The notes under the pieces are model-generated. The model made no database searches. It was not told where the DNA came from and saw only the letters and a list, made by a program, of their open reading frames with translations. From Chloroflexota bacterium (lineage in GTDB: Bacteria; Chloroflexota; Dehalococcoidia; Lucifugimonadales; Lucifugimonadaceae), in contig JABMNO010000032.1 in the NCBI GenBank assembly GCA_013204555.1, forward strand, positions 62,001 through 126,000: a stretch of 64,000 nt of DNA. The letters are read 5' to 3'. Shown in pieces: positions 54,043-61,674 of the stretch. Both the position numbers and the translations under genes were made by a program. Positions within the stretch are counted from its first letter, which is position 1, and the number at the start of each line of letters is the position of its first letter.

Positions 54043-55293
54043 TTACCGCAGGAATCCACGGAGTTCTATCGCTTCCACCACGCGTGAGACCGCTACTTCG
54101 TAGGCAGCGGATCGCATCGTAAGACCACGTGATTGGGCGCGTTCTGAAACCGCGTCGTAGGCGCTTTGCAGGAAACGGCTGAGCTCTTCGTTGACCCTGT
54201 CCAGCGGCCATCTGAACGCCTGAATATTCTGTGCCCACTCGAAGTACGAGACGATTACTCCGCCGGCGTTGGCCAAAATGTCCGGAACTACGGTCACGCC
54301 CATAGCATTGAGGATCTCATCGGCATCAGAGGACAAAGGCTGGTTGGCTGCCTCGACAATGATTTTTGCCTTTATTCGCGGTGCGTTCTCCGTCGTAATC
54401 ACGTTTTCGATTGCCGCTGGGATCAGCATGTCGCACTGGAGTTCCAGCAGATCGCTGTTATCGATCTTGTCTCCATCTTCGAATTCTGGAACCGGATTTC
54501 CTTGCCTCACGTGATTGGCCAGGCCGGTGATATCTAAACCGTTGCTATTGAACAGGCCGCCGTAGGCGTCGCTGACGGCGATCACTTTTGCTCCCAGTCC
54601 TTGAATGGTGCGCGCCGCGGCAGAGCCAACAGCGCCAAATCCCTGGACTACAACGCTCATGCCATCAACCATCGCACCGGCGTCGCGAGCGGCCATGTCT
54701 CCGACCAGCGCTGCCCCTCTTCCCGGTGCATCGTCACGTCCATATGAACCGCCCAAACTGACCGGTTTTCCGGTGACGATTCCTTGCTCGTAGCCGTTCA
54801 AAGCACCGTATGCATCCATCATCCAGGCCATCGTTTTAGCGTTAGTCCCAAGGTCGGGTGCCGGAATGTCGCGATTAACACCTAACACGTGGTGAATTGA
54901 CATGATGTAGCGGCGCGCGATGAGCTGATGCTCTCGTTGCGAGATTGCCATTGTGTCGACCATCACGCCGCCCTTTGCACCACCAAAGGGGATGTCCACC
55001 AGCGCAGACTTCCACGTCATGAGCATCGACAGCGCTTTGGTGTGCTCTTGATCGGCGTTCGGATGGAATCGAATTCCGCCCTTGTATGGGCCCCGAGCAG
55101 CTGAGTGTTGTATTCGGAAGGAGCGGAATACTTTTCGGGAGCCATCGTCCATGGTGATCGGAAGTCCGGCTGCAATCTCGCGCCAGGGTTCGACCAGCAC
55201 ATCTCGCATATCATCCGGAAGGTTCAGTCCGGCCACCGCACGGTCTACGGATGCGATTCCACCTTCAAGCATGGACAGATCACTAGTCGCCAT
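54043..55293 (-). CDS. Glu/Leu/Phe/Val dehydrogenase (glutamate dehydrogenase type)
   Basis: 416 residues, hexameric amino-acid dehydrogenase family. Catalytic blocks: GPYKGGIRFHPNAD, the Lys-containing PFGGAKGGVMVD, DIPAPDLGTNAKTMAWMMD, the Rossmann VVVQGFGAVGSAAARTI and ILANAGGVIVSYFEWAQN. The length and the PDLG(T)N motif favour a catabolic or NAD(P)-dependent glutamate dehydrogenase linking glutamate and 2-oxoglutarate. GGAGGTATCCC precedes ATG 55293. It stands upstream of the two MDR genes on the same strand; the last gene's ATG region lies just past its stop, so they may share a transcript. Confidence 0.92.
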   Translation of the reverse strand: MATSDLSMLEGGIASVDRAVAGLNLPDDMRDVLVEPWREIAAGLPITMDDGSRKVFRSFRIQHSAARGPYKGGIRFHPNADQEHTKALSMLMTWKSALVDIPFGGAKGGVMVDTMAISQREHQLIARRYIMSIHHVLGVNRDIPAPDLGTNAKTMAWMMDAYGALNGYEQGIVTGKPVSLGGSYGRDDAPGRGAALVGDMAARDAGAMVDGMSVVVQGFGAVGSAAARTIQGLGAKVIAVSDAYGGLFNSNGLDITGLANHVRQGNPVPEFEDGDKIDNSDLLELQCDMLIPAAIENVITTENAPRIKAKIIVEAANQPLSSDADEILNAMGVTVVPDILANAGGVIVSYFEWAQNIQAFRWPLDRVNEELSRFLQSAYDAVSERAQSRGLTMRSAAYEVAVSRVVEAIELRGFLR

Positions 55294-55510
55294 GGGATAC
55301 CTCCAAAGATTTCTATACAGGAGAGCGGCGCTGCTTACTTACTAGATAGTAGACCTCAAGGGCCACACCAACGAGATGATTTGATGAACGTTAGGGACAC
55401 AACAGATGGAATCCGACACATTCGAGTTCGAGATTCCGCCCAACCGAAAAACTTCGTACCGGGGCAACTGCGATGCCTCTCACTCCGTGGAACGGAGTTC
55501 CTTAAACGCA

Positions 55511-55534
55511 TAAGACCGCCCGGAGGCGGTCTTA
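55511..55534. repeat. perfect 10-bp hairpin
   Basis: TAAGACCGCC (55511-55520), CGGA loop, GGCGGTCTTA (55525-55534). Very stable but without a T-run on either side. It could be part of an RNA leader, a repeat element or a Rho-independent terminator lacking its tail. Confidence 0.5.
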
Positions 55535-55711
55535 CGAGATGGCTGGGGCACGCCCCTTTCACCGACCGGGGAAAGAGGAGACCGAGAGTGATGGGTTTTG
55601 GAGAAACCCGGGACGCCTCCAGCCTTTTGTTCAAGATCTTCCGGGTCCACTCGGCTGTTTGCCGGCGGGGTGTGGTCCCGTTGACCTCTCACTGAGATAT
55701 ATATTGCACTG

Positions 55712-55742
55712 CCCACATTTGACCAATGTGGGAGTTTTGTTG
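55712..55742 (+). terminator. Rho-independent terminator-like hairpin
   Basis: CCCACATT (55712-55719) and AATGTGGG (55725-55732) form a perfect 8-bp stem with a 5-nt loop, followed by AGTTTTGTTG. No plus-strand gene ends nearby, so its present role is unclear. Confidence 0.5.
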
Positions 55743-55837
55743 GAGTTAAGTAGGAGTCAGGGGTCTGAAAGGCAACACCGTGTCGCTGCGGATGTCGGGG
55801 AGACGGGAAAAACCGGTTGGCGCACGCCCGGCCTCGT

Positions 55838-56710
55838 TCAGATTTTGTAAAGCACTTCGGCGTTCTTTGAGAAGAGAGCCACCTGCTCGTCATGGGTAAA
55901 CCCGGAGGTGATCTCGGTGTAGGCATCAACCACGGCATCATAGGAGCTAAACAGCCAGTCGACGGGCCAGTTGGAGGCGAAGAAACTGCGCTCAACGCCA
56001 AACGTCTCAATGCAATGCAACACGTAGGGCCTGATGCTATCCACAGTCCAGTTGTTGTCGCCCATGCCCAGACCAGAGATCTTGCAACGAATGTTGTCTG
56101 CCTCAGCGGCGATGGCCATCCCGCGCTTCCAGTTCTCAAAATATTCTGGGGACCGCTCTTCCGGCGCCCCGGCATGGTCTACAACAATGTTGATGTTTGG
56201 GAATTTGGCGGCCAGACCCCGTAGCTTCTCCATATCCTGCCACCGGGCGCTCATGCTGGCCCTCAAGTCATACTTCTCAAGAAGCGCGAAGCCGCGATGA
56301 AAGTTGGGCTCAACTAAATAGTCGCCGTACGAGAAGTCGCGTATCCCGCGCATATTGGGGTACTGGCAGTGGCGCTCAAGGACGGACTCCACGTCAGGCT
56401 CCCGCAGGTCAGCGTAGGCGACTATGCCATGCGGGAAGCCGGTCCGGTCGGCCGCTTCCTGAAGCCACTCGGTCTCCTTGACGGGATCCTTGGAGCCGAT
56501 GGCCGCCTGGACGTGAACGGCCTTGGAGACGTTGGAGTTGCGCGTTTCCGCTATGTAGTCTTCGGCGATGTAGTTCCGCTCGGCGAGCCTCTGTATCTTG
56601 TCGCCGAGGGTTGGGTGCGGGACGCCCGGCTGCCAGTGCCCGTAAAAGAGGTCGGGATGCTTCATGTCGTACAGGTGGATGTGGGTGTCTACAAAGTCAA
56701 CTTGGGGCAT
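55838..56710 (-). CDS. amidohydrolase family protein
   Basis: 290 residues, amidohydrolase_2-type TIM barrel. The metal H-x-H is in VDTHIHLYD (~7-14), a later His in NINIVVDHAGAPEE and the end motif FFASNWPVDWLF carries the expected Ser-Asn-x-Pro region. The layout resembles 2-pyrone-4,6-dicarboxylate or L-fuconolactone hydrolases; the substrate is unknown. No signal peptide. Its start overlaps a fragment of an unrelated gene (56689-56850), suggesting a rearrangement breakpoint just upstream. Confidence 0.85.
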   Translation of the reverse strand: MPQVDFVDTHIHLYDMKHPDLFYGHWQPGVPHPTLGDKIQRLAERNYIAEDYIAETRNSNVSKAVHVQAAIGSKDPVKETEWLQEAADRTGFPHGIVAYADLREPDVESVLERHCQYPNMRGIRDFSYGDYLVEPNFHRGFALLEKYDLRASMSARWQDMEKLRGLAAKFPNINIVVDHAGAPEERSPEYFENWKRGMAIAAEADNIRCKISGLGMGDNNWTVDSIRPYVLHCIETFGVERSFFASNWPVDWLFSSYDAVVDAYTEITSGFTHDEQVALFSKNAEVLYKI

Positions 56711-56850
56711 CTTCTAGTCTCCTCGGCAACTTCCTCTGTCAGCTCTATCAAGAGGCACCTGCTGCTGGCGTATTTGAAGTCGGCAAGCAGGGCGTCCGCC
56801 GCGATCCAGAGGCGCGTTTCGGCGGCTTCGATGCATTCTAGCTGAGCCAT
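56689..56850 (-). pseudogene. possible remnant of a type I restriction methylase (hsdM) N-terminus
   Basis: A 53-codon frame from ATG 56850. Its first ~32 residues, M-A-Q-L-E-C-I-E-A-A-E-T-R-L-W-I-A-A-D, then LLADFKYASS, resemble the opening of HsdM proteins (I-E-x-x-E-K-R-L-W-x-A-A-D-x-L-R-A-N-x-x-Y-A-S). The similarity stops before the usual V-M-G-L-I-F-L block, and the frame then runs into the amidohydrolase start. No other hsd gene sits nearby. The match is by eye from family knowledge and short. Confidence 0.4.
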
Positions 56851-57231
56851 GAAGCAGCGCCGCTGCTCATATTCAGGTGTTGGCCAGAGTTGGCTTGCAG
56901 CGCTGGAACGTTGCAGAGCAGGTATCCGCTGCCTGAAGGCGTTCGCGCCCGCGTGCCCTCCTCTATCTAGTTGCCAGCCGAGCCTTACCTGACGACAGCA
57001 CGAGTCTAAGGGTCAGATTTCCGGACTGTGACGTTGCCACCATCAAGCGACGCCGTTCAGGTAGTCGCTGCAATGGTCGACGACCCAGAAGGACGGCGTG
57101 ATTGTGGCTGTCAGCGCCTGACGCCGCTCGATTGGGAGCGGGCTGGAGACGACCTACCGCCGCCGTCCCACGATTGATCGGGCACTGACATCACAAAGTG
57201 GAGGGACATTGAGCGGCTGTCCGTGTCCGTG
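56711..57231. other. intergenic region, 521 nt, higher GC
   Basis: Apart from the hsdM-like fragment at its left edge, no gene is seen. GC content looks higher than in neighbouring genes, and short overlapping frames lack domain sequence. It probably represents decayed or rearranged DNA. Confidence 0.35.
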
Positions 57232-58869
57232 TCACCAGCTAAGTGGTTCGGCGGTTCCAAAGTTAGATGCAGCGATTGAACTGTTGAGAATGTCGACCAC
57301 TCCGTCCGCGTTCAGGTCAACGGGACGTCCGAACCCATCGACTCGATTGGGCGGAAAGGTGCCGAATGAGGCCGCTATCGCGGAGATGTCGAGGATGCTT
57401 ACAACGCCATCTCCGGTTACTTCCCCACCGCGTAATTCGATTCCCGGCATAACGATGGAACTACCAGCCACTATGAGGTTCTGGCGTTGCGCAGAAAGGA
57501 ATCCGACTGCGCTGGCGGTGATCGTGTACGTACCATCCTGCACGCTGGCGATGCTGAAACTGCCATCCGAAGCAACCGCGACTGTTGTGGAGGTTCCACC
57601 TCCAACGGGGATCAACGTGACGGTTGGGCCAATGATGGCAAAAGCGGTTGACGAACTCACACCCTGGAGCATGATGGCTCCGGTTATGGGTACCCCCGGG
57701 ACCGTTGATTGCGCGATGACGTACACATAGGCGGAACCTGAATCTCCGCCGGCAATAGTGTCGTGAAAAATAGCCCCGACGATTGCCGTATCTCCGCTCA
57801 CTGATACGGAGATACCGAACCTGTCACCAATCGCACCGTCGGATGCTGTCAGCTTCGCCTCCTCAGTCCATATGCCCCCACTTCGCACGTACACAAATGC
57901 AGAACCTGAAACGAGGCCAGCAATCGAGTCGTCATCACGAGCCCCAACGATTGCCGTGTCTCCACTCACCGATACGGAAAAACCGAACGCGTCACCAATC
58001 GCACCGTCGGATGCTGTCAGCTTCGCCTCCTCAGTCCATATGCCCCCGCTTCGGACGTACACAAAAGCAGAACCTGAATTCACGCCAGCAATGGAGTCGC
58101 CACGTACGGCCCCAACGATTGCCGTATTCCCACTCACCGATACGGACCATCCGAAATTGTCATCAATCGCGCTGTCGGATGCTGTCAGCTTCGCCTCCTC
58201 AGTCCATATGCCTCCGCTTCGGACGTACACATAGGCGGAACCTGAAATGATGGCAGAATTCGAGTCGCCCAAAATAGCCCCAACGATTGCAGTATCTCCG
58301 CTCACCGATACGGAGTAACCCAACTGGTCACCAGACGAGGCGTCGGATGCTGTGAGCCTGGTTTCCTCAGTCCACACGCCTCCGCTCCGGACGTACACAT
58401 AGGCGGAACCTGAATCTCCACCGGCAATAGTGTCGTCAATACGAGCCCCAACGATTGCCGTATCTCCGCTCACCGACACCGACCAACCGAACTCGTCATT
58501 AGCCGAGCCGTCGGATGCCGTGAGCTTGGCCTCCTGAATCCATACGCCTCCGCTTCGGACATACACGTAGGCGGAACCTGAATCTACGCCCCCTATGGTG
58601 TCGCCAAAAATAGTCCCCACGATTGCCGTATCCCCGCTCACCGATACGGAGTAACCGAACTCGTCATTAGCCGAGCCATCGCATACTGTGAGCTTAGCCT
58701 CCTCCAGAATTCCAATGAGCGTTTGAGGAGAAAACGACGGCGCGGCTGTCGCAGGTTTTGATCCCGCTGTGAGGAACGCGGTCACTACAACTAATAACAC
58801 CATCGCACTCAAAGCGAATTTGCTCACCAATGTACCAGTCCTTTTGGGCGTCACTTCTCGAAATTGCAT
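57232..58869 (-). CDS. secreted FG-GAP-like repeat protein with dockerin-like tail
   Basis: About 545 residues from ATG 58869 (a TTG at 58926 is the alternative). Signal peptide: hydrophobic ALSAMVLLVVVTAFL ending PATAAP. Six tandem ~56-residue repeats follow, each L-T-A-S-D-G-x-x-x-D-x-F-G-x-S-V-S-V-S-G, DTAIVGA and SGSAYVYVRSGG-type blocks, as in FG-GAP/beta-propeller proteins. A carboxypeptidase-regulatory-like domain (GAIMLQGVSSSTAFAIIG) follows, then a dockerin-like pair: GEVTGDGVVSILDISAIAASFG and LNADGVVDILNSSIAASNFG. Extracellular adhesion or assembly is likely. The tail parallels that of the 24.98-28.40 kb protein. Confidence 0.78.
   Translation of the reverse strand: MQFREVTPKRTGTLVSKFALSAMVLLVVVTAFLTAGSKPATAAPSFSPQTLIGILEEAKLTVCDGSANDEFGYSVSVSGDTAIVGTIFGDTIGGVDSGSAYVYVRSGGVWIQEAKLTASDGSANDEFGWSVSVSGDTAIVGARIDDTIAGGDSGSAYVYVRSGGVWTEETRLTASDASSGDQLGYSVSVSGDTAIVGAILGDSNSAIISGSAYVYVRSGGIWTEEAKLTASDSAIDDNFGWSVSVSGNTAIVGAVRGDSIAGVNSGSAFVYVRSGGIWTEEAKLTASDGAIGDAFGFSVSVSGDTAIVGARDDDSIAGLVSGSAFVYVRSGGIWTEEAKLTASDGAIGDRFGISVSVSGDTAIVGAIFHDTIAGGDSGSAYVYVIAQSTVPGVPITGAIMLQGVSSSTAFAIIGPTVTLIPVGGGTSTTVAVASDGSFSIASVQDGTYTITASAVGFLSAQRQNLIVAGSSIVMPGIELRGGEVTGDGVVSILDISAIAASFGTFPPNRVDGFGRPVDLNADGVVDILNSSIAASNFGTAEPLSW
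57715..58710 (-). repeat. six tandem ~168-bp coding repeats
   Basis: Six in-frame units of about 168 bp encoding the beta-propeller-like repeats. Long stretches are near-identical at DNA level, notably the segment encoding V-S-V-S-G-D-T-A-I-V-G (seen in plus-strand form as acgattgccgtatctccgct). Units 4-6 are the most alike, so recent unit duplication or gene conversion is probable. Confidence 0.85.
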
Positions 58870-59103
58870 CGACGACTGACAGCCTGCGCCACCGGGTCCG
58901 GTGAGCAAATTTGGCAGAGAAGTCAATTAGGAACAACCTTTTATCATGAAACCTTTACATCGGGAATTGTCCGGGAGCGACTCATGGCCGTCTCCGTGAG
59001 ATCAAGCGGTGTTTAAAGTGATTCCTCTGATCAAATCGGTGGATTGGCCACGAAGCCGTGGAAATCACGGACCTGATTCCTCCCCGACGTCAAGGGTGTT
59101 GTC

Positions 59104-59121
59104 GTCCAGTGAAAATGTCAG
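59104..59121 (+). repeat. IS left terminal inverted repeat
   Basis: 18-bp sequence identical, in inverse orientation, to 60684-60701. Confidence 0.9.
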
Positions 59122-59143
59122 GGTTAAGTGACCAGCGAGTCTG

Positions 59144-60679
59144 TCAGTTCCTCGGGTTCTCTGATCGGTTGTGGGGGCCGCCAGGCGGGGTTGACCGGCG
59201 GTCTGGAGGCGGCCGCGTATTTGCGAACGGTGCCCCGGGCGAGGCCCAGTTTTCTGGCGGTGGCACGGATGGAGAGCCCGCGGCGTTCGCTGCCTGGACG
59301 GCCTTCCACCGGGCTCGCTGGCGCGGCGTGGGTCGCCGCAGTGGCGGGTCCAGCAACTTCGTCCCCGGGGTCTGGAGTGAGAAGGTAGTGTGCGAGCTTC
59401 GACGGACGAAGCCAGCCTTCTCCCGCGTCTCCTGTGCCTCATCCCAGGCATGGCGGCCATTCAAGCGCTCGACGAGCCATAGCGGCGGTCCCGTGGAACG
59501 GGCTCCGGCGCGATCGGCTCCTCGAAGTGCGTTGGCCCGGGATGGCGCCTCCCGGGTGGGTATCACCTGGCCCTCGGAGCACACCACCAGGTTGCCGTCC
59601 AGCCTCTCCTGGACCTCCACCCGGACGCCGGCGTAGCTGGGACGCTCTCGTCCCGGCAGGAGTTGAAGCGTCCGCAACTTGAACTTCACCGTGTTGTCCC
59701 TTGCCACAGTGCGCCGGGACCTTGGGCAGAGGATTGCGGTGAGGTCAAGGTCCCGGTCCATCGGACGATAGGCTCTGGACGTTTCGTCGGCGGGGACGCC
59801 GAAGCGCTGGTTGAAACGGGGCAGGAAGTCCTGGAGGAGGCCGTTTGCCTCAGCAAGTGTTCGGGCTTCGGCCAGACGAAGCTCGGATACCAGCCGGTCT
59901 TGAAAGGTCCCGGCCAGCCGCTCGACACGCCCCTTGGCCTGCGGCGAGTGGGCGAATACCTGATGGATACCGAGTTCCCGCAGGGCGCGGCCGATCTGCG
60001 TCAGTTGTCCGGACCCGGGTTCCTTCGGACCAGGGTGCCAGAGCGCCGTGTGCCGGTCGCTGTAAAGAGCGAGTGGGATCCCGTAGCGCTCGATGATGCC
60101 GCGCAGCAGCAAGAAGTAGCCGACGGTATCCTCCCGCTCGCGGAACAGGGCGCCCGGAGACGTGCCGGTGGCATCGTCGACGGCGAGGACCAGCGTGAGC
60201 CGCGGGCCCCGGCCCTCAAGCCAATCGTGAATGCTCCCATCGATCTGCACCAGCATGCCTTCCTGGGGCATACGCTCCCGCCGGACCCTGTGACGCGGAG
60301 GTCGGCGACGGCGAGGGCTCGTCAACCCAGCACCGGCCAGGATGCGGCCCACCGTGGAGCGCCCCAGGGACACTGCTTCGCGTTCTGCTAACAGTTCGGT
60401 CAGATGGGTATGGTTGAATCCCTGATAGCGCGTGCGGGCCAGCTCGATCACCAGGTCTCGAGTTGCAACCGATGTGGCATTCGTCGGCCAGCGGCCCCGG
60501 TTCCCGTGGGCCAGTGCAGCGGCGCCCCCTTTGCGGTACGCAGCCACGATGCGCCACGCCTGTCGTTCGCTCACACCCATGGTCTCTGCCGCCTCAGCCA
60601 CGCTCACTTTTCGCTCCAGCACCGCGTTCAACACCCGGAGCCTCGCCTGTTCTTTTTGGTTCAATGTCAGTCCTTTCAT
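59144..60679 (-). CDS. IS transposase, DDE type (ISNCY/IS481-like)
   Basis: 511 residues. Two N-terminal helix-turn-helix regions are seen (VSVAEAAETMGVSERQAWRIVAAY and the HLTELLAEREAVSLGRSTVGRIL segment). An RNase-H-like integrase core follows with acidic residues in LVQIDGSIHDWL, ALYSDRHTALW and AKGRVERLAGTF (D, D, E), and a basic C-terminal region. The start at 60679 lies just inside the right terminal repeat and the stop 23 nt from the left one, the usual IS arrangement. Codon use is GC-rich, unlike neighbours. The gene appears intact, so the element may be active. Confidence 0.9.
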   Translation of the reverse strand: MKGLTLNQKEQARLRVLNAVLERKVSVAEAAETMGVSERQAWRIVAAYRKGGAAALAHGNRGRWPTNATSVATRDLVIELARTRYQGFNHTHLTELLAEREAVSLGRSTVGRILAGAGLTSPRRRRPPRHRVRRERMPQEGMLVQIDGSIHDWLEGRGPRLTLVLAVDDATGTSPGALFREREDTVGYFLLLRGIIERYGIPLALYSDRHTALWHPGPKEPGSGQLTQIGRALRELGIHQVFAHSPQAKGRVERLAGTFQDRLVSELRLAEARTLAEANGLLQDFLPRFNQRFGVPADETSRAYRPMDRDLDLTAILCPRSRRTVARDNTVKFKLRTLQLLPGRERPSYAGVRVEVQERLDGNLVVCSEGQVIPTREAPSRANALRGADRAGARSTGPPLWLVERLNGRHAWDEAQETREKAGFVRRSSHTTFSLQTPGTKLLDPPLRRPTPRQRARWKAVQAANAAGSPSVPPPENWASPGAPFANTRPPPDRRSTPPGGPHNRSENPRN

Positions 60680-60683
60680 GGAC

Positions 60684-60701
60684 TGACATTTTCACTGGAC
60701 A
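60684..60701 (-). repeat. IS right terminal inverted repeat
   Basis: CTGACATTTTCACTGGAC, the exact reverse complement of the left end. Confidence 0.9.
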
Positions 60702-61312
60702 GTTAGCTACTGACAGAATCGTAGACCTACGACAGCGAACCGGAGTAAAAGTAAGCCACCCGTCGTCGATACGACGCATGGCCGTCTCCTCGAAGACTGA
60801 GCGTGTTGAATGTTGGTTTTTCTGAGCGGGGATGCAGACCTCACGCGATGCTGTCCGGTTATCGGCCGTAAATCGATATTCGCCCGATTATGGCGACATC
60901 CAACAACTTGTTCAGTAACGCAGTCGTTCGCCTTTGTTGAATCATCACGCTACGAGGTGTGGTCAGATTGAGACGGAATCCTTAAGCGTCCTCAGTGCCA
61001 TCCCATATGGACCATATGTGAGGGTTCAAAGAGCCGCAATCAGGCGATCACGCCAACGGTCATAATGCCGCAACATTGCTGGCTATTGTGTTTGCGACCG
61101 AGTTCGACTCTGCTCAGTCTCCACCGGGTACTCGCCGTAATACGTGTTAATCGGGTACCTCGAACGAGTCGACGAAAGTTCTGTCTTTCATCCCCCATCT
61201 CAACCGCAGTTCTACTTGATGATGACTCGAGTGGCTGTCGAAACCGCTGTCAAATACAAAAGCGGTCAGCCGCCGACTACTCGGTAACTGACCGCTTTTT
61301 GGTTCAAATGTT
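60702..61312. other. intergenic region, 611 nt
   Basis: Gene-poor DNA between the IS and the tRNA remnants. Short frames on both strands have no domain or ribosome site. A CATATG-gac-CATATG repeat lies near 61004-61018 and the terminator hairpin near the right end. Probably residual mobile or decayed DNA. Confidence 0.4.
61258..61299. terminator. Rho-independent terminator (bidirectional)
   Basis: AAAAGCGGTCAG (61258-61269) pairs perfectly over 12 bp with CTGACCGCTTTT (61288-61299). The plus-strand side ends in five T, the minus-strand side in four T. It lies 170 nt past the 3' end of the tRNA-Leu gene on the minus strand and would end that transcript. Confidence 0.75.
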
Positions 61313-61365
61313 TGGTCGGGGAGCCCGGATTTGAACCCGAGGCCCCCTTGCTCCCTAGGCAGGCG
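61313..61365 (-). pseudogene. 3' fragment of a tRNA-Pro gene (possible att-site scar)
   Basis: Read on the minus strand, this is the 3' part of a tRNA: anticodon arm ending CCTGC-CTAGGGA-GCAAG, variable loop, T-arm CTCGG-GTTCAAAT-CCGGG and acceptor CTCCCCG-A-CCA with encoded CCA. The CCCCG-A-CCA acceptor and loop ..GGGA suggest Pro. The matching 5' acceptor (CGGGGAG) and D-arm are absent upstream, and the anticodon stem has a mismatch. Such 3' tRNA pieces are left by tyrosine-integrase elements that use tRNA genes as attachment sites. Confidence 0.6.
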
Positions 61366-61471
61366 TCAAAATCCGTGTGCTGAATGGTCCTATATTGGGC
61401 AGGCCTGAGCGACTCGAGCTTCGTGCCGGGATTCATCCGAAAACTTTTGTGGACAATCCGCGGACAAATTG

Positions 61472-61558
61472 TGGTGCCGAAGGTGAGAATCGAACTCACA
61501 CGAGCGTTATGCTCACCGGTTTTTGAGACCGACGCGTCTACCGTTCCGCCACTTCGGC
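61472..61558 (-). tRNA. tRNA-Leu (anticodon CAA)
   Basis: A complete class II tRNA of 87 nt including encoded CCA. Acceptor GCCGAAG (61558-61552) pairs with CTTCGGC; D-arm region GGCGGAACGGTAGACGC; anticodon stem TCGGT/ACCGG with loop CTCAAAA giving anticodon CAA; long variable arm GAGCATAACGCTC as expected for leucine; T-arm GTGAG-TTCGATT-CTCAC. No irregularity is seen. Confidence 0.95.
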
Positions 61559-61674
61559 CCGTTGTGGGGCTCAAGGCACCGCCCCTGGAATTGCTCAGTG
61601 CGAGCACAGGGACTTTCTAATAATACCCGGAGTTGGTGCGGTGGCTCGACCCTTCACACGCTAGAATTCAGCAG

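Larger units (their letters stand above)
55294..55837. other. intergenic region, 544 nt, rich in hairpins
   Basis: Contains the promoter of the glutamate dehydrogenase gene on the left and the listed hairpins. An additional short hairpin CTCCGT/ACGGAG (55483-55488 / 55492-55497) stands 13 nt before the 10-bp one. No gene is convincing on either strand; open frames across it lack domain character. Confidence 0.4.
59104..60701. mobile_element. complete insertion sequence (ISNCY-like), ~1.6 kb
   Basis: Bounded by perfect 18-bp terminal inverted repeats, GTCCAGTGAAAATGTCAG at 59104-59121 and its reverse complement at 60684-60701, with one transposase gene between. GC content is clearly higher than in flanking DNA, indicating recent arrival. 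No target-site duplication is visible by eye at the repeat edges; it may be absent or the true ends may be a few bases different. Confidence 0.85.

Noticed and set aside
57783-58250. Repeated 20-30 bp blocks that look array-like on the plus strand, considered as CRISPR
   Set aside because: The period is ~168 bp, stays in frame and encodes beta-propeller repeats; no uniform repeat with unique spacers, and no cas genes.
58980-60795. 13-bp CATGGCCGTCTCC on both sides of the IS (near 58985 and 60777), considered as a duplication caused by insertion
   Set aside because: The copies are ~75-120 bp outside the terminal repeats; a 13-mer pair of this kind is expected by chance in a window of this size.
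61065-61334. 89-codon frame right of the IS
   Set aside because: It runs through the terminator hairpin and the tRNA fragment, with no domain or ribosome site.
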